The notes under the pieces: generated by a model
Told to the model about the DNA's origin: nothing
The model's input: the letters and a program-made list of their open reading frames with translations, nothing else
The model's database searches: none
Made by a program: the position numbers and the translations under genes
Origin: Massilia sp. Root335
GTDB lineage: Bacteria > Pseudomonadota > Gammaproteobacteria > Burkholderiales > Burkholderiaceae_D
NCBI RefSeq assembly: GCF_001425685.1
Contig: NZ_LMCY01000069.1
Location: forward strand, 37,208 to 101,207
Direction of reading: 5' to 3'
DNA: 64,000 bases
In this document: one piece after another, positions 42,476 to 50,706 of the stretch
How the letters are laid out: each line of letters opens with the position of its first letter
Position numbering within the stretch: position 1 is the stretch's first letter

Positions 42476-42508
42476 GCCCATGCTAGAATTTATGTCTCGG
42501 GCATGGGC
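42476..42508 (+). promoter_or_regulatory. Inverted repeat around a -10-like hexamer upstream of hemC
   Basis: GCCCATGC (42476-42483) and GCATGGGC (42501-42508) form an 8-base stem with a TAGAAT hexamer (42484-42489) immediately after the left arm. It lies 35-67 bases upstream of hemC, in the 156-base gap shared with ppc. It may be the hemC promoter with an overlapping operator; no -35 was identified. Confidence 0.3.
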
Positions 42509-42542
42509 TTGACCGGCGCTGCCCGATCCGGGCGCAACGACA

Positions 42543-43535
42543 GTGAAAGAATCCGTTTTGAACTCTAACGACACGACGCAGCACGTTCCCGCGCAACTGA
42601 TTATCGCATCGCGCGAAAGCCGGCTGGCCATGTGGCAGGCCACGCACGTGCGCGACCGGCTCGCCGCATTATATCCGCAGTGCCAAATCGACATTCTCGG
42701 CATGACGACGCGTGGCGACCAGATTCTGGACAAGACATTGTCGAAGGTGGGCGGCAAGGGCTTGTTCGTCAAGGAACTCGAAGTCGCGATGGCCGACGGC
42801 CGCGCCCACCTCGCCGTGCACTCCCTCAAGGACGTGCCGATGGAATTGCCGGAAGGCTTTGAACTGGCCGCCATCCTCGAGCGCGAAGACCCGCGCGACG
42901 CCTTCGTTTCCAACGATTTCGACAGCCTGGCCGCGCTGCCGGCCGGCAGCATCGTCGGCACGAGCAGCCTGCGCCGCCAGGCCCTGATCGCCGCGCGCTA
43001 CCCGCAACTCGTGATCAAGCCGCTGCGCGGCAACCTCGACACGCGCCTCGGCAAGCTCGATCGTGGCGACTACGCCGCCATCATCCTCGCCGCCGCCGGC
43101 CTCAAGCGCCTGGGCCTCACGCGCCGCATCCGCGCCTATCTGGAGCCGGAAGAGAGCCTGCCGGCCGCCGGCCAGGGTGCGATGGCGATCGAGATCCTGT
43201 CGAACGACGCCGCCGGTTTCGACGTGCGCGCGCTGCTGGCGCCGCTGAACCACACGCACACGGCGCAGGCCGTGCAGGCCGAGCGCAAGGTGTCGAAAGT
43301 GTTCGGCGGCAGTTGCCAGGTCCCGCTCGCGGCGCACGCGACGGTCGACGGCGACACGCTGCACCTGCGCGCGATGGTCGCGACGCCGGACGGCCGCCGC
43401 AGCGCCTACGCCGCCGCCAGCGGCCCGGCCGCGCTGCCGGAAGCGGTGGGCGAGCAGGTCGCGCAGAAGCTGGCCGCTCAGGACGCCGCCGGCATCCTGG
43501 CCGAATGCAAGGCGGCCGCCGCCGGCGATGCCTGA
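42543..43535 (+). CDS. hemC: Porphobilinogen deaminase (hydroxymethylbilane synthase)
   Basis: A 330-residue enzyme joining four porphobilinogens into hydroxymethylbilane. The dipyrromethane cofactor attaches at Cys258 in FGGSCQVPLA. The conserved blocks LAVHSLKDVP, GTSSLRRQAL and LRGNLDTRLGKLDRG line the active site. The reading frame begins with GTG (42543) or, 15 bases on, TTG (42558, giving MNSNDTTQ); no ATG is available. The TTG start resembles relatives' N-termini and has AAAGAA upstream, so the true protein may be 325 residues. A rare start could limit expression of this first committed pathway step. The last 8 bases overlap hemD. Confidence 0.96.
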   Translation: MKESVLNSNDTTQHVPAQLIIASRESRLAMWQATHVRDRLAALYPQCQIDILGMTTRGDQILDKTLSKVGGKGLFVKELEVAMADGRAHLAVHSLKDVPMELPEGFELAAILEREDPRDAFVSNDFDSLAALPAGSIVGTSSLRRQALIAARYPQLVIKPLRGNLDTRLGKLDRGDYAAIILAAAGLKRLGLTRRIRAYLEPEESLPAAGQGAMAIEILSNDAAGFDVRALLAPLNHTHTAQAVQAERKVSKVFGGSCQVPLAAHATVDGDTLHLRAMVATPDGRRSAYAAASGPAALPEAVGEQVAQKLAAQDAAGILAECKAAAAGDA

Positions 43536-44298
43536 CGCGGTCGTCATCACCCGTCCGCGCCAGCAGGCCGAGCCGCTGGCCCGCGCGGTGGCGGCGCTCG
43601 GCCGCACGCCGCTGATCCTGCCGTTGCTCGAGATTTCCCCGCTGGCCGACGACGCCCCGCTGCGCGCCGCGCTCGCCGGCCTGCACGCTTATGCGCTCGT
43701 CGCGTTCGTGTCGCCCAACGCCGTCGACGCCGCCTTTGCCCACATCGACGCCTGGCCCGCCGAGGTGGCGCTGGCCGTCGTGGGCGAGGGCAGCCGGGCG
43801 GCGCTGGCGCGCCACGGCATCGACGGCGCGCGCTACCGCATCCACACGCCGCTCGATCCTTCCCGCAGCGATTCAGAACACCTGCTGCAGGCGCTCGATA
43901 CGGCCGCGCTGGCCGGCCGCAAGGTGCTCGTCGTGCGCGGCGAGACGGGGCGCGAACTGCTGCCGGAGGCCCTGCGCGCGGCCGGCATCCAGGTCGACGC
44001 GGTGGCCGCCTATCGGCGCGCCGTGCCGTCCCTGAATCCGGACCTGGCGGCGGCGTTGCGCGCCTTGCTGGCCGGTCCGAACGACTGGATCATCACGAGC
44101 TCGGAAGCCCTGCGCGGCCTGGCCGGCCTCGTCGAACAGCTCGATGGTGGTGCAAGTGTGGCAAAATTGCAACAGCAGCACCTGATCGTTCCGCATGCGC
44201 GCATCGCGGAAACGGCGGGCGCACTCGGTTTCAAGACCGTGACGCTCACGGGGTCCGGCGACGAGCGGCTGCTTGCCGCGTTACAATCACGAGCATGA
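43528..44298 (+). CDS. hemD: Uroporphyrinogen-III synthase
   Basis: A 256-residue cytosolic enzyme that cyclises hydroxymethylbilane with inversion of ring D. It has the two-lobed HemD pattern: lobe 1 with VVITRPRQQAEPLA and VSPNAVDAAF, lobe 2 with VLVVRGETGRELLPEAL and VAAYRRAVP, and the C-terminal WIITSSEALRGL stretch. HemD sequences diverge strongly, but the gene order settles the call. It overlaps hemC by 8 bases and hemX by the ATGA at 44295-44298, so hemCDX are translationally coupled. Confidence 0.95.
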   Translation: MPDAVVITRPRQQAEPLARAVAALGRTPLILPLLEISPLADDAPLRAALAGLHAYALVAFVSPNAVDAAFAHIDAWPAEVALAVVGEGSRAALARHGIDGARYRIHTPLDPSRSDSEHLLQALDTAALAGRKVLVVRGETGRELLPEALRAAGIQVDAVAAYRRAVPSLNPDLAAALRALLAGPNDWIITSSEALRGLAGLVEQLDGGASVAKLQQQHLIVPHARIAETAGALGFKTVTLTGSGDERLLAALQSRA

Positions 44299-45479
44299 AC
44301 GAATTGCCCAACAATCCAGAAAAACCAAACGTGGGCGGTGCGGTCGTGCCGCCGGAGAGCTACGTCACACCGGCGTCGGCGCCGGTGGGCGGTCCCGGCG
44401 AGCCCCGCGTCCCCGAAGGGTCAAGCCTCGGCGCGCTGCTGCAAAAGCCGCAGAACCTGGCCATTCTGGCGCTGGCCGTCCTGCTGGCCCTGCAGACCTG
44501 GTCCACGCACACCCGCTTCAACCGGCTGCGCGAGGACGTCGCGCGTACGCTGCAAAAAGACAATGCCTCGAACGCCGAGACGGCGCAGGCCGTGCGCGAC
44601 ACGCAGGAAGCCGCCAAGGAATTGCAGGTCAAGGTCGGCGTGCTGGAAAACCGCCAGACCGAGTCGCAGAGCCAGCAGGCCGCCCTCGAGCAGATGTACC
44701 AGGACATCTCGAAGAACCGCGACGAGTGGGCGCTGTCCGAGATCGAGCAGGTCCTGTCCACCGCGAGCCAGCAGTTGCAACTGGCCGGCAACGTGCAGGG
44801 CGCGCTGATCGCGCTGCAGAACGCCGACCGCTCGCTGTCGCGTTCGGACAAGCCGCAATTCATCACGATCCGCCGCGCCATCGCGCGCGACATCGAAAAG
44901 CTGAAGGCGCTGCCGTCCGTCGACCAGCCCGGCATCGCCCTGCGCCTGGACAACGTCATTGCGCAGATCGACAGCCTGCCGCTGCTGTCCGACGAAAAGC
45001 CGGCCGAGCCGATCGCCCCGACGCGGGTAAATCCGGCGGGCGTCGCCACGCCGGGCGCCAGGGCTGCGGGCCAGCCGGCGGCGCCTGCGAATCCGGGCCT
45101 GGGCCGGCGCGTCGCGGACACCTGGCGCAACTGGAGCCACGAGATGTGGGACGACATCCGCCAGCTGATCCGGGTGCGCACGGTCGACAATCCGGACGCG
45201 TTGATGCTGTCGCCGAGCGAATCGTATTTCGTGCGCGAGAACCTCAAGCTGCGCCTGCTGAACGCGCGCCTGGCGCTGCTCTCGCGCAACGAGGGCACGT
45301 TCCGCGACGACCTGAACAGCGCGCAGCAGATGCTGGTGAAATACTTCGACACGAAGGCGCGCTCGACCCAGGCCGCGCAGGCATTGCTGCGCCAGGTGCA
45401 GGCCAATAACGTCACCATCGACGTGCCCGACCTGTCGGAGAGCCTGAACGCCGTGCGCAATTACAAATCGAAGTCTTGA
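44295..45479 (+). CDS. hemX: HemX, membrane protein of the haem operon
   Basis: A 394-residue protein with a cytoplasmic Pro/Gly-rich head, one TM helix (about 50-70, NLAILALAVLLALQTW), a coiled coil (about 75-140, rich in Gln, Glu and Lys) and a soluble C-terminal domain (about 150-394). It is often annotated as uroporphyrinogen-III C-methyltransferase, but it has no SAM-binding GxGxG site; that label comes from operon position. HemX with HemY probably forms a membrane scaffold for haem enzymes (inference). A Pro/Ala linker lies at about 235-265. hemY follows after 17 bases. Confidence 0.93.
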   Translation: MNELPNNPEKPNVGGAVVPPESYVTPASAPVGGPGEPRVPEGSSLGALLQKPQNLAILALAVLLALQTWSTHTRFNRLREDVARTLQKDNASNAETAQAVRDTQEAAKELQVKVGVLENRQTESQSQQAALEQMYQDISKNRDEWALSEIEQVLSTASQQLQLAGNVQGALIALQNADRSLSRSDKPQFITIRRAIARDIEKLKALPSVDQPGIALRLDNVIAQIDSLPLLSDEKPAEPIAPTRVNPAGVATPGARAAGQPAAPANPGLGRRVADTWRNWSHEMWDDIRQLIRVRTVDNPDALMLSPSESYFVRENLKLRLLNARLALLSRNEGTFRDDLNSAQQMLVKYFDTKARSTQAAQALLRQVQANNVTIDVPDLSESLNAVRNYKSKS

Positions 45480-45496
45480 GCGGCGGGACCTGAACG

Positions 45497-46693
45497 ATGC
45501 GTTTACTTCTCTGGTTAGTCGCCCTGATGGCCGCGGCGATCGGCATCGCCGTGACTGCGCGCTTCAATCCCGGCAACGTCGTCTTTTTCTATCCGCCGCA
45601 CCGGATCGACCTGTCGCTGAACCTGTTCGTCGTCCTGACGGCCCTGCTGTTCCTCGTGCTGTACCTGCTGGCGCGGGCCGTGCGCGCCACGCTCGACATG
45701 CCCGAGCGCGTGGCCGAGTATCGTTTCCGCAAGCGCGAGCGCGACGCCAATCGCGGCCTGCGCGAGGCCTTGAAAGCCTTGTTCGAGGGCCGCTTCGGCC
45801 ACGCCGAAAAGGCCGCCAGGCGTGCCGCCGACCTGCCCGAGAATGCCGGTCTCGCCGCGCTGATCGCGGCGCGCGCCGCCCACCGCATGCGCGAGCCGGC
45901 CCGGCGCGACGTCTGGCTGGCCGGCATCGCGCACGACCAGTCGCTCAAGACGGCGCGCCTGATGACGGTCACGGAACTGCTCGTCGACGACCACAAGCCG
46001 GAAGGCGCGCTGGAAGCCGTGGCGGAACTGAACGCCAGCGGCCAGCGCCACATCCACGCGCTGCAGTGGGCCATGAAGGCCAACCAGCAGGCGCGCAACT
46101 GGCCGGAGGTGCTGCGCCTCGTGCGCACGCTGGACAAGCGCAACGCGCTGCATCCGGCGCTCTCGAGCAGGCTGCGCGAGCTTGCCTACGACGCCCTGCT
46201 GTCCGAGGGCGGCCACGACGCCGAGTCGATCCGCCGCGTGTGGGGCACGGTGCCGGGCGGCGACCGCGTCAAGCCGTACATCGCGGCCCGCGCGGCCGCC
46301 GCCTTCAACGCGCGCGGCCTGCACGACGAGGCCCGCGGCATCGTCGAGGACGCGCTCAAGGCCGGCTGGGACGAGCGCGTCGTGCGCGCCTACCGCGAAG
46401 CGGCCGGCCCGGAAGGGTCGAGCGCCTTGCTCGCGCAGATCGAGAATTGCGAGACCTGGCTGCGCGCCCATCCGAACGACCCCGAACTGGAACTGACCCT
46501 CGGCTCGCTGTGCCTGCGCCAGAAACTGTGGGGCAAGGCCCAGCGCTACCTGGAGCAGGCGCTGTCCGACGCCACCGAGCCGCACATGGTGCGCGACGCC
46601 CACCTGAAGTTGGCCCAGCTGCACGAAGCCCTGGGCCAGCGGGAAGAGGCCGACAACCACTACCGGCAGTGCGCGCTGGCGACGGTGCTGTGA
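45497..46693 (+). CDS. hemY: HemY, TPR-containing membrane protein of the haem operon
   Basis: A 398-residue protein with two N-terminal TM helices (about 3-20 and 40-62, LFVVLTALLFLVLYLLAR) and a long series of TPR-like helical hairpins. These include the HemY_N block ALKALFEGRFGHAEKAARRA near 90-110 and a C-terminal TPR AQRYLEQALSDATEPHMV. This is the proteobacterial HemY, distinct from the protoporphyrinogen oxidase of the same name in Bacillus. It probably organises late haem synthesis at the inner membrane. It is the last gene of hemCDXY. Confidence 0.95.
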   Translation: MRLLLWLVALMAAAIGIAVTARFNPGNVVFFYPPHRIDLSLNLFVVLTALLFLVLYLLARAVRATLDMPERVAEYRFRKRERDANRGLREALKALFEGRFGHAEKAARRAADLPENAGLAALIAARAAHRMREPARRDVWLAGIAHDQSLKTARLMTVTELLVDDHKPEGALEAVAELNASGQRHIHALQWAMKANQQARNWPEVLRLVRTLDKRNALHPALSSRLRELAYDALLSEGGHDAESIRRVWGTVPGGDRVKPYIAARAAAAFNARGLHDEARGIVEDALKAGWDERVVRAYREAAGPEGSSALLAQIENCETWLRAHPNDPELELTLGSLCLRQKLWGKAQRYLEQALSDATEPHMVRDAHLKLAQLHEALGQREEADNHYRQCALATVL

Positions 46694-46736
46694 CGGGCGT
46701 GTCCGCGGCCGCGCCGGCGCTCGTGCCCGCGGACGC

Positions 46737-46937
46737 TCATGCACCGTGCCGCGCCTTGTGGCCGTGCACGATGACGACGGCCATGTGGCCCGGCGTCCCG
46801 AGGTGGTTCGCGACCGGGACGGCCGGCCGGGCCGTGCTGGCCTCGGCGTCCGGCAGGCGGTCGACGACGAGCGACCCGGCGCCGACGACGGCAAGCGTGG
46901 TGACGAAGATGGCTTCCATGTGCTGTTGGATGTTCAT
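46737..46937 (-). CDS. Small hypothetical protein with a hydrophobic N-terminal segment
   Basis: A 66-residue protein (MNIQQHMEAIFVTTLAVVGA...) with one hydrophobic helix near 9-25 and a tail containing several His residues (HMAVVIVHGHKARHGA). GGGGGAAA precedes the ATG at 46937. Similar short openings occur in Oxalobacteraceae genomes (from memory), so it is likely real. Longer frames extending to 47135 lack support. It is convergent with hemY. Function unknown; the His-rich end could bind metal, but nothing proves that. Confidence 0.5.
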   Translation of the reverse strand: MNIQQHMEAIFVTTLAVVGAGSLVVDRLPDAEASTARPAVPVANHLGTPGHMAVVIVHGHKARHGA

Positions 46938-47191
46938 GCTGTTTCCCCCGATGCTGGTTGCGGATGCGTGAGCGGTCTTGCTCACGACATCGATACAGCA
47001 TGGGGCGTGCCAGCGCCCCGGACCGGGCGCGGACGGGGCGCGGGGGGCCGTTGCTGGCCTGCCGAGTCGGGCCTGGAGCAACAGTTCGCGCGGGGCGTGT
47101 CGGGTGCGTGCCAACACGATGCGCCGCGCGCACACCGGCTCATCCCATTCCTCTGGGACCTTGTGCGGCGCACAAGCCCAAGGCGATTCGT

Positions 47192-47197
47192 TATAAT
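47192..47197 (+). promoter_or_regulatory. ppa: -10 hexamer of ppa
   Basis: A perfect TATAAT lies 38 bases upstream of the ppa start codon. The -35 region is not obvious. The rest of the 298-base gap between the small hypothetical gene and ppa shows no other feature. Confidence 0.55.
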
Positions 47198-47235
47198 CGC
47201 TGTTTTATTGTTTCCCCTGCAACCAAGGACTATCC

Positions 47236-47772
47236 ATGAGCCTGAATAACGTCAACGCCGGCCGCGATGTGCCGAACGACTTCAACGTCGTCATCGAAAT
47301 CCCGATGAACGCCGACCCGATCAAGTACGAAGTGGACAAGGAATCGGGCGCGATCTTCGTCGACCGCTTCATGGGTACCGCCATGCACTATCCGTGCAAC
47401 TACGGCTACATCCCGAACACGATCGCCGACGACGGCGACCCGTGCGACGTGCTGGTGATCACGCCGTTCCCGCTGATCCCGGGCGTCGTCGTGCGTTGCC
47501 GCGCGCTGGGCGTGCTGAAGATGACCGACGAAGCCGGCGGCGACTCGAAGATCCTGGCCGTGCCGGTCGAGAAGATCCTGCCGGTCTACGCGAACCTGCA
47601 GAAGGTCGAGGACGTGCAGGAACTGACCCTGCGCCAGATCCAGCACTTCTTCGAGCACTACAAGGACCTGGAAAAGGGCAAGTGGGTCAAGGTCGAAGGC
47701 TGGGCAGGTCCGGATGCCGCCAAGGAAGAGATCCTCACCGGCGTGAAGAACTTCGAATCGGGCGCCAAATAA
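47236..47772 (+). CDS. ppa: Inorganic pyrophosphatase (family I)
   Basis: A 178-residue soluble enzyme splitting pyrophosphate to two phosphates. The family I signature DDGDPCDVLVI is complete, with the three metal-binding aspartates, and FMGTAMHYPCNYGYIPNTI precedes it. C-terminal residues in the HFFEHYKDLEKGKWVKVEGW block complete the active site. Length is typical of the bacterial hexameric enzyme. The gene is monocistronic, with its own -10 at 47192-47197 and a terminator 30 bases after the stop. Neighbours are unrelated, and high constitutive expression is expected. Confidence 0.97.
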   Translation: MSLNNVNAGRDVPNDFNVVIEIPMNADPIKYEVDKESGAIFVDRFMGTAMHYPCNYGYIPNTIADDGDPCDVLVITPFPLIPGVVVRCRALGVLKMTDEAGGDSKILAVPVEKILPVYANLQKVEDVQELTLRQIQHFFEHYKDLEKGKWVKVEGWAGPDAAKEEILTGVKNFESGAK

Positions 47773-47802
47773 GACGCCGACGGTGTCCGCACCGTCCACG
47801 GC

Positions 47803-47834
47803 AAGGGCCGCCACCTTCGGGTGAGCGGCCCTTT
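47803..47834 (+). terminator. Terminator of ppa
   Basis: AAGGGCCGC and GCGGCCCTT flank a CACC-TTCG-GGTG inner stem with the very stable TTCG loop. A short T run follows. It ends the ppa message and also lies near the end of the convergent peptidase gene (stop at 47860). Confidence 0.8.
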
Positions 47835-47859
47835 GTCGTTGGCGGCCTCGCAACCCCGA

Positions 47860-49317
47860 TCACCACCCGATATCGCGCAGCAGCGGGAAGGTCAGGTCGC
47901 GCGGCGGCGCCACCGCATGGGTGAGGTCGTCGTTGATCGCCGGTTCCATCAGCTGGTTCGGCTTGGCCTCCGTCGTGTAGTGCGACACGGTCGAGCCCGG
48001 TGAGTAGGTCGTCGGCGTGTACAGCAGGATGCGGCCCGCGTTGTCGGTGCCGGCCAGGCGGGTCGTGTCGAGGCCGAGGCTGGCGACGACGCCCGACTGC
48101 GTGCGCGAGCGGCGCTGCAGCACGGCCTTCAGCGTGACGCCGTCGGCCTGCGTGATGCGCACGGACGGGATCGTGATGGCCGGGTCGCTGCCGCTCATGC
48201 CGGCCACGTCGCCGGGCTGGTTGTCGGCGACGATCATGGCCAGCGCTCCGGCGGCCTGGACGTTCCTGGCCTTGGTGACGAAGTCGCAGGACCCGCGGTC
48301 GACGAGGGCCACGTTGCCGCGCACCGCGAGGGCGTTCAGGGCGCCCAGCGGGTCGCACGCGAGACCCGTGCCGTCGGCCTGGTCGACGACGGGCATCAAC
48401 TGGCCGGCGACGGGCGGATTGGACAGCGGCGGACCGAACGACGCGTCGCCGACCGGATAGTTGCCCGCGGCCTGGCCCGCCGCGCTGCCGCCGACGCCCA
48501 GGTTGGAGGACGGCGCCAGCACCTGGGGCACGGCGGCCGTCACGATGGGGCCGTTCCAGGACAGCCCGCGCCACGTCACGGCCGAGGCGGCGCGCTCGGC
48601 GTCCGTCATTTCCACCCACAGCTTGCCGGTGCGATTGTTCAGCAGGTAGTAATCCCAGATCGATGGGATGCTCTGGATTTCGGCGCCCGTCTCGTCGTCC
48701 GTGAACGTCTGGAAGCCGAGGCCGTGCGCGAATTCGTGCAGCAGGACCGTCACGAGGTCGATCTGGTCGCCGAAGTTGTCGTCCAGGCCGAGGTAGAAGC
48801 CGGAGCCGGGCAGGCAGTCCGGGAACAGGCCGAGGCGCGAATTGAAGCGGGCGACGATGTGCGGCGAGCCCGGCGTCGAGATGTCCTGGCCGGCCAGCTT
48901 GCTGGCCAGGGCGCTCGGATACCAGGTCGAAGCGCGCGGCGCGCTCGGGAAATCGGACCAGATCTCGTAGGCGCCGGCCGACCCGAGCACGGCGCTCGTC
49001 GCCGTGCAGGCCAGCGGCACGAACGAGGCGCCGATGCGGATCGGCACGCTGCTCGTGAGCGTGGCGCCCCAGATCTCGGCCGCGCGCTGGAACGCGTTCA
49101 GGCGCTGCTGGCCGAGCGTCGTGCCGGGATTGCCGCCGACGGGCGCGACCGGGGTCGGGTCGTTGAAGCCGACGCCGGCATCGTTCTGGTTGACGATCAC
49201 GATGGTGGCCGCGGCCTGGGCCGGCGCGGCGCCGCCCAGGGCAAGGGCGCAGGCGGCGGCCACGCAGGCGGCGGCGCCCAGGGCCCGCTGCAGGCGTGAA
49301 GGTTTAGCGGCTTTCAT
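47860..49317 (-). CDS. PA-domain zinc metallopeptidase, exported
   Basis: A 485-residue protein with a signal peptide (cleavage near APAQAAATI) and a metallopeptidase-like N-terminal half. That half has HEFAHGLGF at 194-202, an HExxHxxGF zinc site of the metzincin type. A protease-associated (PA) domain follows at about 300-420 (DRGSCDFVTKARNVQAAGALAMIVADN). The C-terminus (PLLRDIGW) is short, with no PEP-CTERM anchor. Start 49317 has GGGGAGA upstream and overlaps the previous gene by 14 bases. With the two upstream genes it forms a PEP-CTERM-associated unit; a substrate is not evident. Confidence 0.82.
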   Translation of the reverse strand: MKAAKPSRLQRALGAAACVAAACALALGGAAPAQAAATIVIVNQNDAGVGFNDPTPVAPVGGNPGTTLGQQRLNAFQRAAEIWGATLTSSVPIRIGASFVPLACTATSAVLGSAGAYEIWSDFPSAPRASTWYPSALASKLAGQDISTPGSPHIVARFNSRLGLFPDCLPGSGFYLGLDDNFGDQIDLVTVLLHEFAHGLGFQTFTDDETGAEIQSIPSIWDYYLLNNRTGKLWVEMTDAERAASAVTWRGLSWNGPIVTAAVPQVLAPSSNLGVGGSAAGQAAGNYPVGDASFGPPLSNPPVAGQLMPVVDQADGTGLACDPLGALNALAVRGNVALVDRGSCDFVTKARNVQAAGALAMIVADNQPGDVAGMSGSDPAITIPSVRITQADGVTLKAVLQRRSRTQSGVVASLGLDTTRLAGTDNAGRILLYTPTTYSPGSTVSHYTTEAKPNQLMEPAINDDLTHAVAPPRDLTFPLLRDIGW

Positions 49318-49696
49318 GGGTTTTCTCCCCGTGGTTATGGTCGAGGGCATGGCCGACGGCGGCCTCGCCCTGCACGCATTCGCTCGTCAGCTTGCCGTCG
49401 GCGCCGCGCGTGACGACGTCGTAGACCATGGTCTTGTCGCCCAGGCGCACGCCGCGCGAGCCGTCGCCGCGGCTCACGGTGCTCGGCGCGCGTGGCGCCG
49501 CCAGGCCGGCGGACGCCGGTGCCCTGGCGCGCAGGTCCCTGAGTTCGTCGGGTGTCGGGGCGCGCATCTTGCCCGTTTGCGGGTCGCGCACGACGACCAT
49601 GCCTTCCTGGCCGGCGGCCTTGGCATGCAGCGAGAAGACGGCCATCAGGCACAGGGCGGCCAGCGTACCGATGGTGAGCAGTTTTTCCTTGGACAT
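49304..49696 (-). CDS. Post-PEP-CTERM-like small exported protein
   Basis: A 130-residue protein with a signal peptide (LLTIGTLAALCLMAVFSLHAKA). The mature region opens GQEGMVVVRDPQTGKMRAPT, which matches my recollection of the post-PEP-CTERM domain seen beside PEP-CTERM genes in Massilia-type genomes. That label needs a search. The tail is His-rich (HALDHNHGEKTHESR) with a single Cys (ECVQGE). It overlaps the metallopeptidase start by 14 bases and follows the PEP-CTERM gene by 13, so the three are almost certainly co-transcribed. Function unknown. Confidence 0.65.
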   Translation of the reverse strand: MSKEKLLTIGTLAALCLMAVFSLHAKAAGQEGMVVVRDPQTGKMRAPTPDELRDLRARAPASAGLAAPRAPSTVSRGDGSRGVRLGDKTMVYDVVTRGADGKLTSECVQGEAAVGHALDHNHGEKTHESR

Positions 49697-49709
49697 GGCG
49701 TTTCTCCGA

Positions 49710-50378
49710 TCAAAGGCGCGACTGGCGGCGCAGCAGGGTGAACATGCCCAGGCCCAGCGCCAGCATCATCCAGTGCGCCGGCTCCGGCACCGCCGTTACG
49801 ACCGAGACCGTATCGAGGCCCACATAGTTCAGGGTATCGGCCGGGCCCAGGTAGCGGAATGCGAAGCGGCCGCTGCCGTTGTCCGTGACGGTGGCCGTGA
49901 ACTGCTGCCAGTCCGCCGGATAGGCGGCCGTGCCGCCGACCGTCGCCAGCAGCGTCGAGAAGTCGGCCACATCCGTGCCCGTGCCGGATGCGTAGCGGAC
50001 TTCGAGCATGTCGTTGAAGCCGGGCAGGTCGTCGTGGCGCGTGTAGAAGCTCAGCGTCGTGGTGCCGGACAGGTCGAGGACCGGGGTGATCAGCCAGTTG
50101 TCGACGCTGCCGCTGCCGTTCGCGGCGCCGAGGAAGTTGGCGGCCGCGTAGGCATCCGGGGCGCCGGACTGGGCCGGGAACAGGGCGCCGTTGCCCTGGA
50201 ACCAGCCGCTGCCGGCCGGGACGCTGTTGTTGACCTGCGCCCATCCGCCAAGGGCCGCGACATTGTCGAATCCTTCGTTGAGCACTTCGACCCCGGCCGC
50301 ACGGGCGCTCGATGCGCCCGGCACGGCCAGCGACAGGGACAATGCCGCTGCCGCATACAAGGTTTTTACGGGTTTCAT
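49710..50378 (-). CDS. PEP-CTERM sorting-domain protein (choice-of-anchor type)
   Basis: A 222-residue exported protein with a signal peptide (YAAAALSLSLAVPGASSARA), a jelly-roll-like beta domain (about 30-190; EGFDNVAALGGWAQVNNS resembles choice-of-anchor J) and a C-terminal sorting signal. The signal is VPEP, a hydrophobic helix (MMLALGLGMFTLL) and a basic end RRQSRL. Exosortase (EpsH/XrtA) would process this signal and move the protein to the outer surface or into the exopolysaccharide matrix. No exosortase gene is in the window. It is first in a three-gene unit with the post-PEP-CTERM-like and metallopeptidase genes. Confidence 0.88.
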   Translation of the reverse strand: MKPVKTLYAAAALSLSLAVPGASSARAAGVEVLNEGFDNVAALGGWAQVNNSVPAGSGWFQGNGALFPAQSGAPDAYAAANFLGAANGSGSVDNWLITPVLDLSGTTTLSFYTRHDDLPGFNDMLEVRYASGTGTDVADFSTLLATVGGTAAYPADWQQFTATVTDNGSGRFAFRYLGPADTLNYVGLDTVSVVTAVPEPAHWMMLALGLGMFTLLRRQSRL

Positions 50379-50585
50379 GGAAGCCCTTTCATGGAAGCCA
50401 GTAGGATGGTGGACCGCTCGCGCTGGCTGGTCGACGAGGCCATAGCTGGGCTCATCTTATGAGTCGGATGACAATGAATTTTGATATTTAGCTAACGAAC
50501 AGGCTGGACAAATCGAATGTACTGTCGGGTGGGACCGATGGGCGCTTGACGCGGGCTGGCGGGGAAGAATGATGAGGTGAAGCAT

Positions 50586-50611
50586 GGTGGGCACGGGGTG
50601 CCCACCCTACG
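50586..50611. repeat. GTGGGCAC palindrome, copy 6
   Basis: GGTGGGCACGGGGTGCCCACCCTACG is a canonical copy. It lies in the 328-base gap between the PEP-CTERM gene and the end of livM. That gap also holds a GGGCGGGCTCCCCGAGCCCGCC hairpin (about 50670-50692) but no recognisable gene. Confidence 0.75.
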
Positions 50612-50706
50612 ATGGTCCGGGCGCGCCAGGATGCTCGCCGAATTGACGTCCCGCGCGGCGCGGGCGGTAGGGCGGGCTCCCCGAGCCCGCCAGGAAAGTT
50701 ACCGAA

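Noticed and set aside
44295..45479. HemX as a real uroporphyrinogen-III C-methyltransferase
   Set aside because: No SAM-binding motifs. The protein is a TM helix, coiled coil and C-terminal domain; the name is inherited from operon position.
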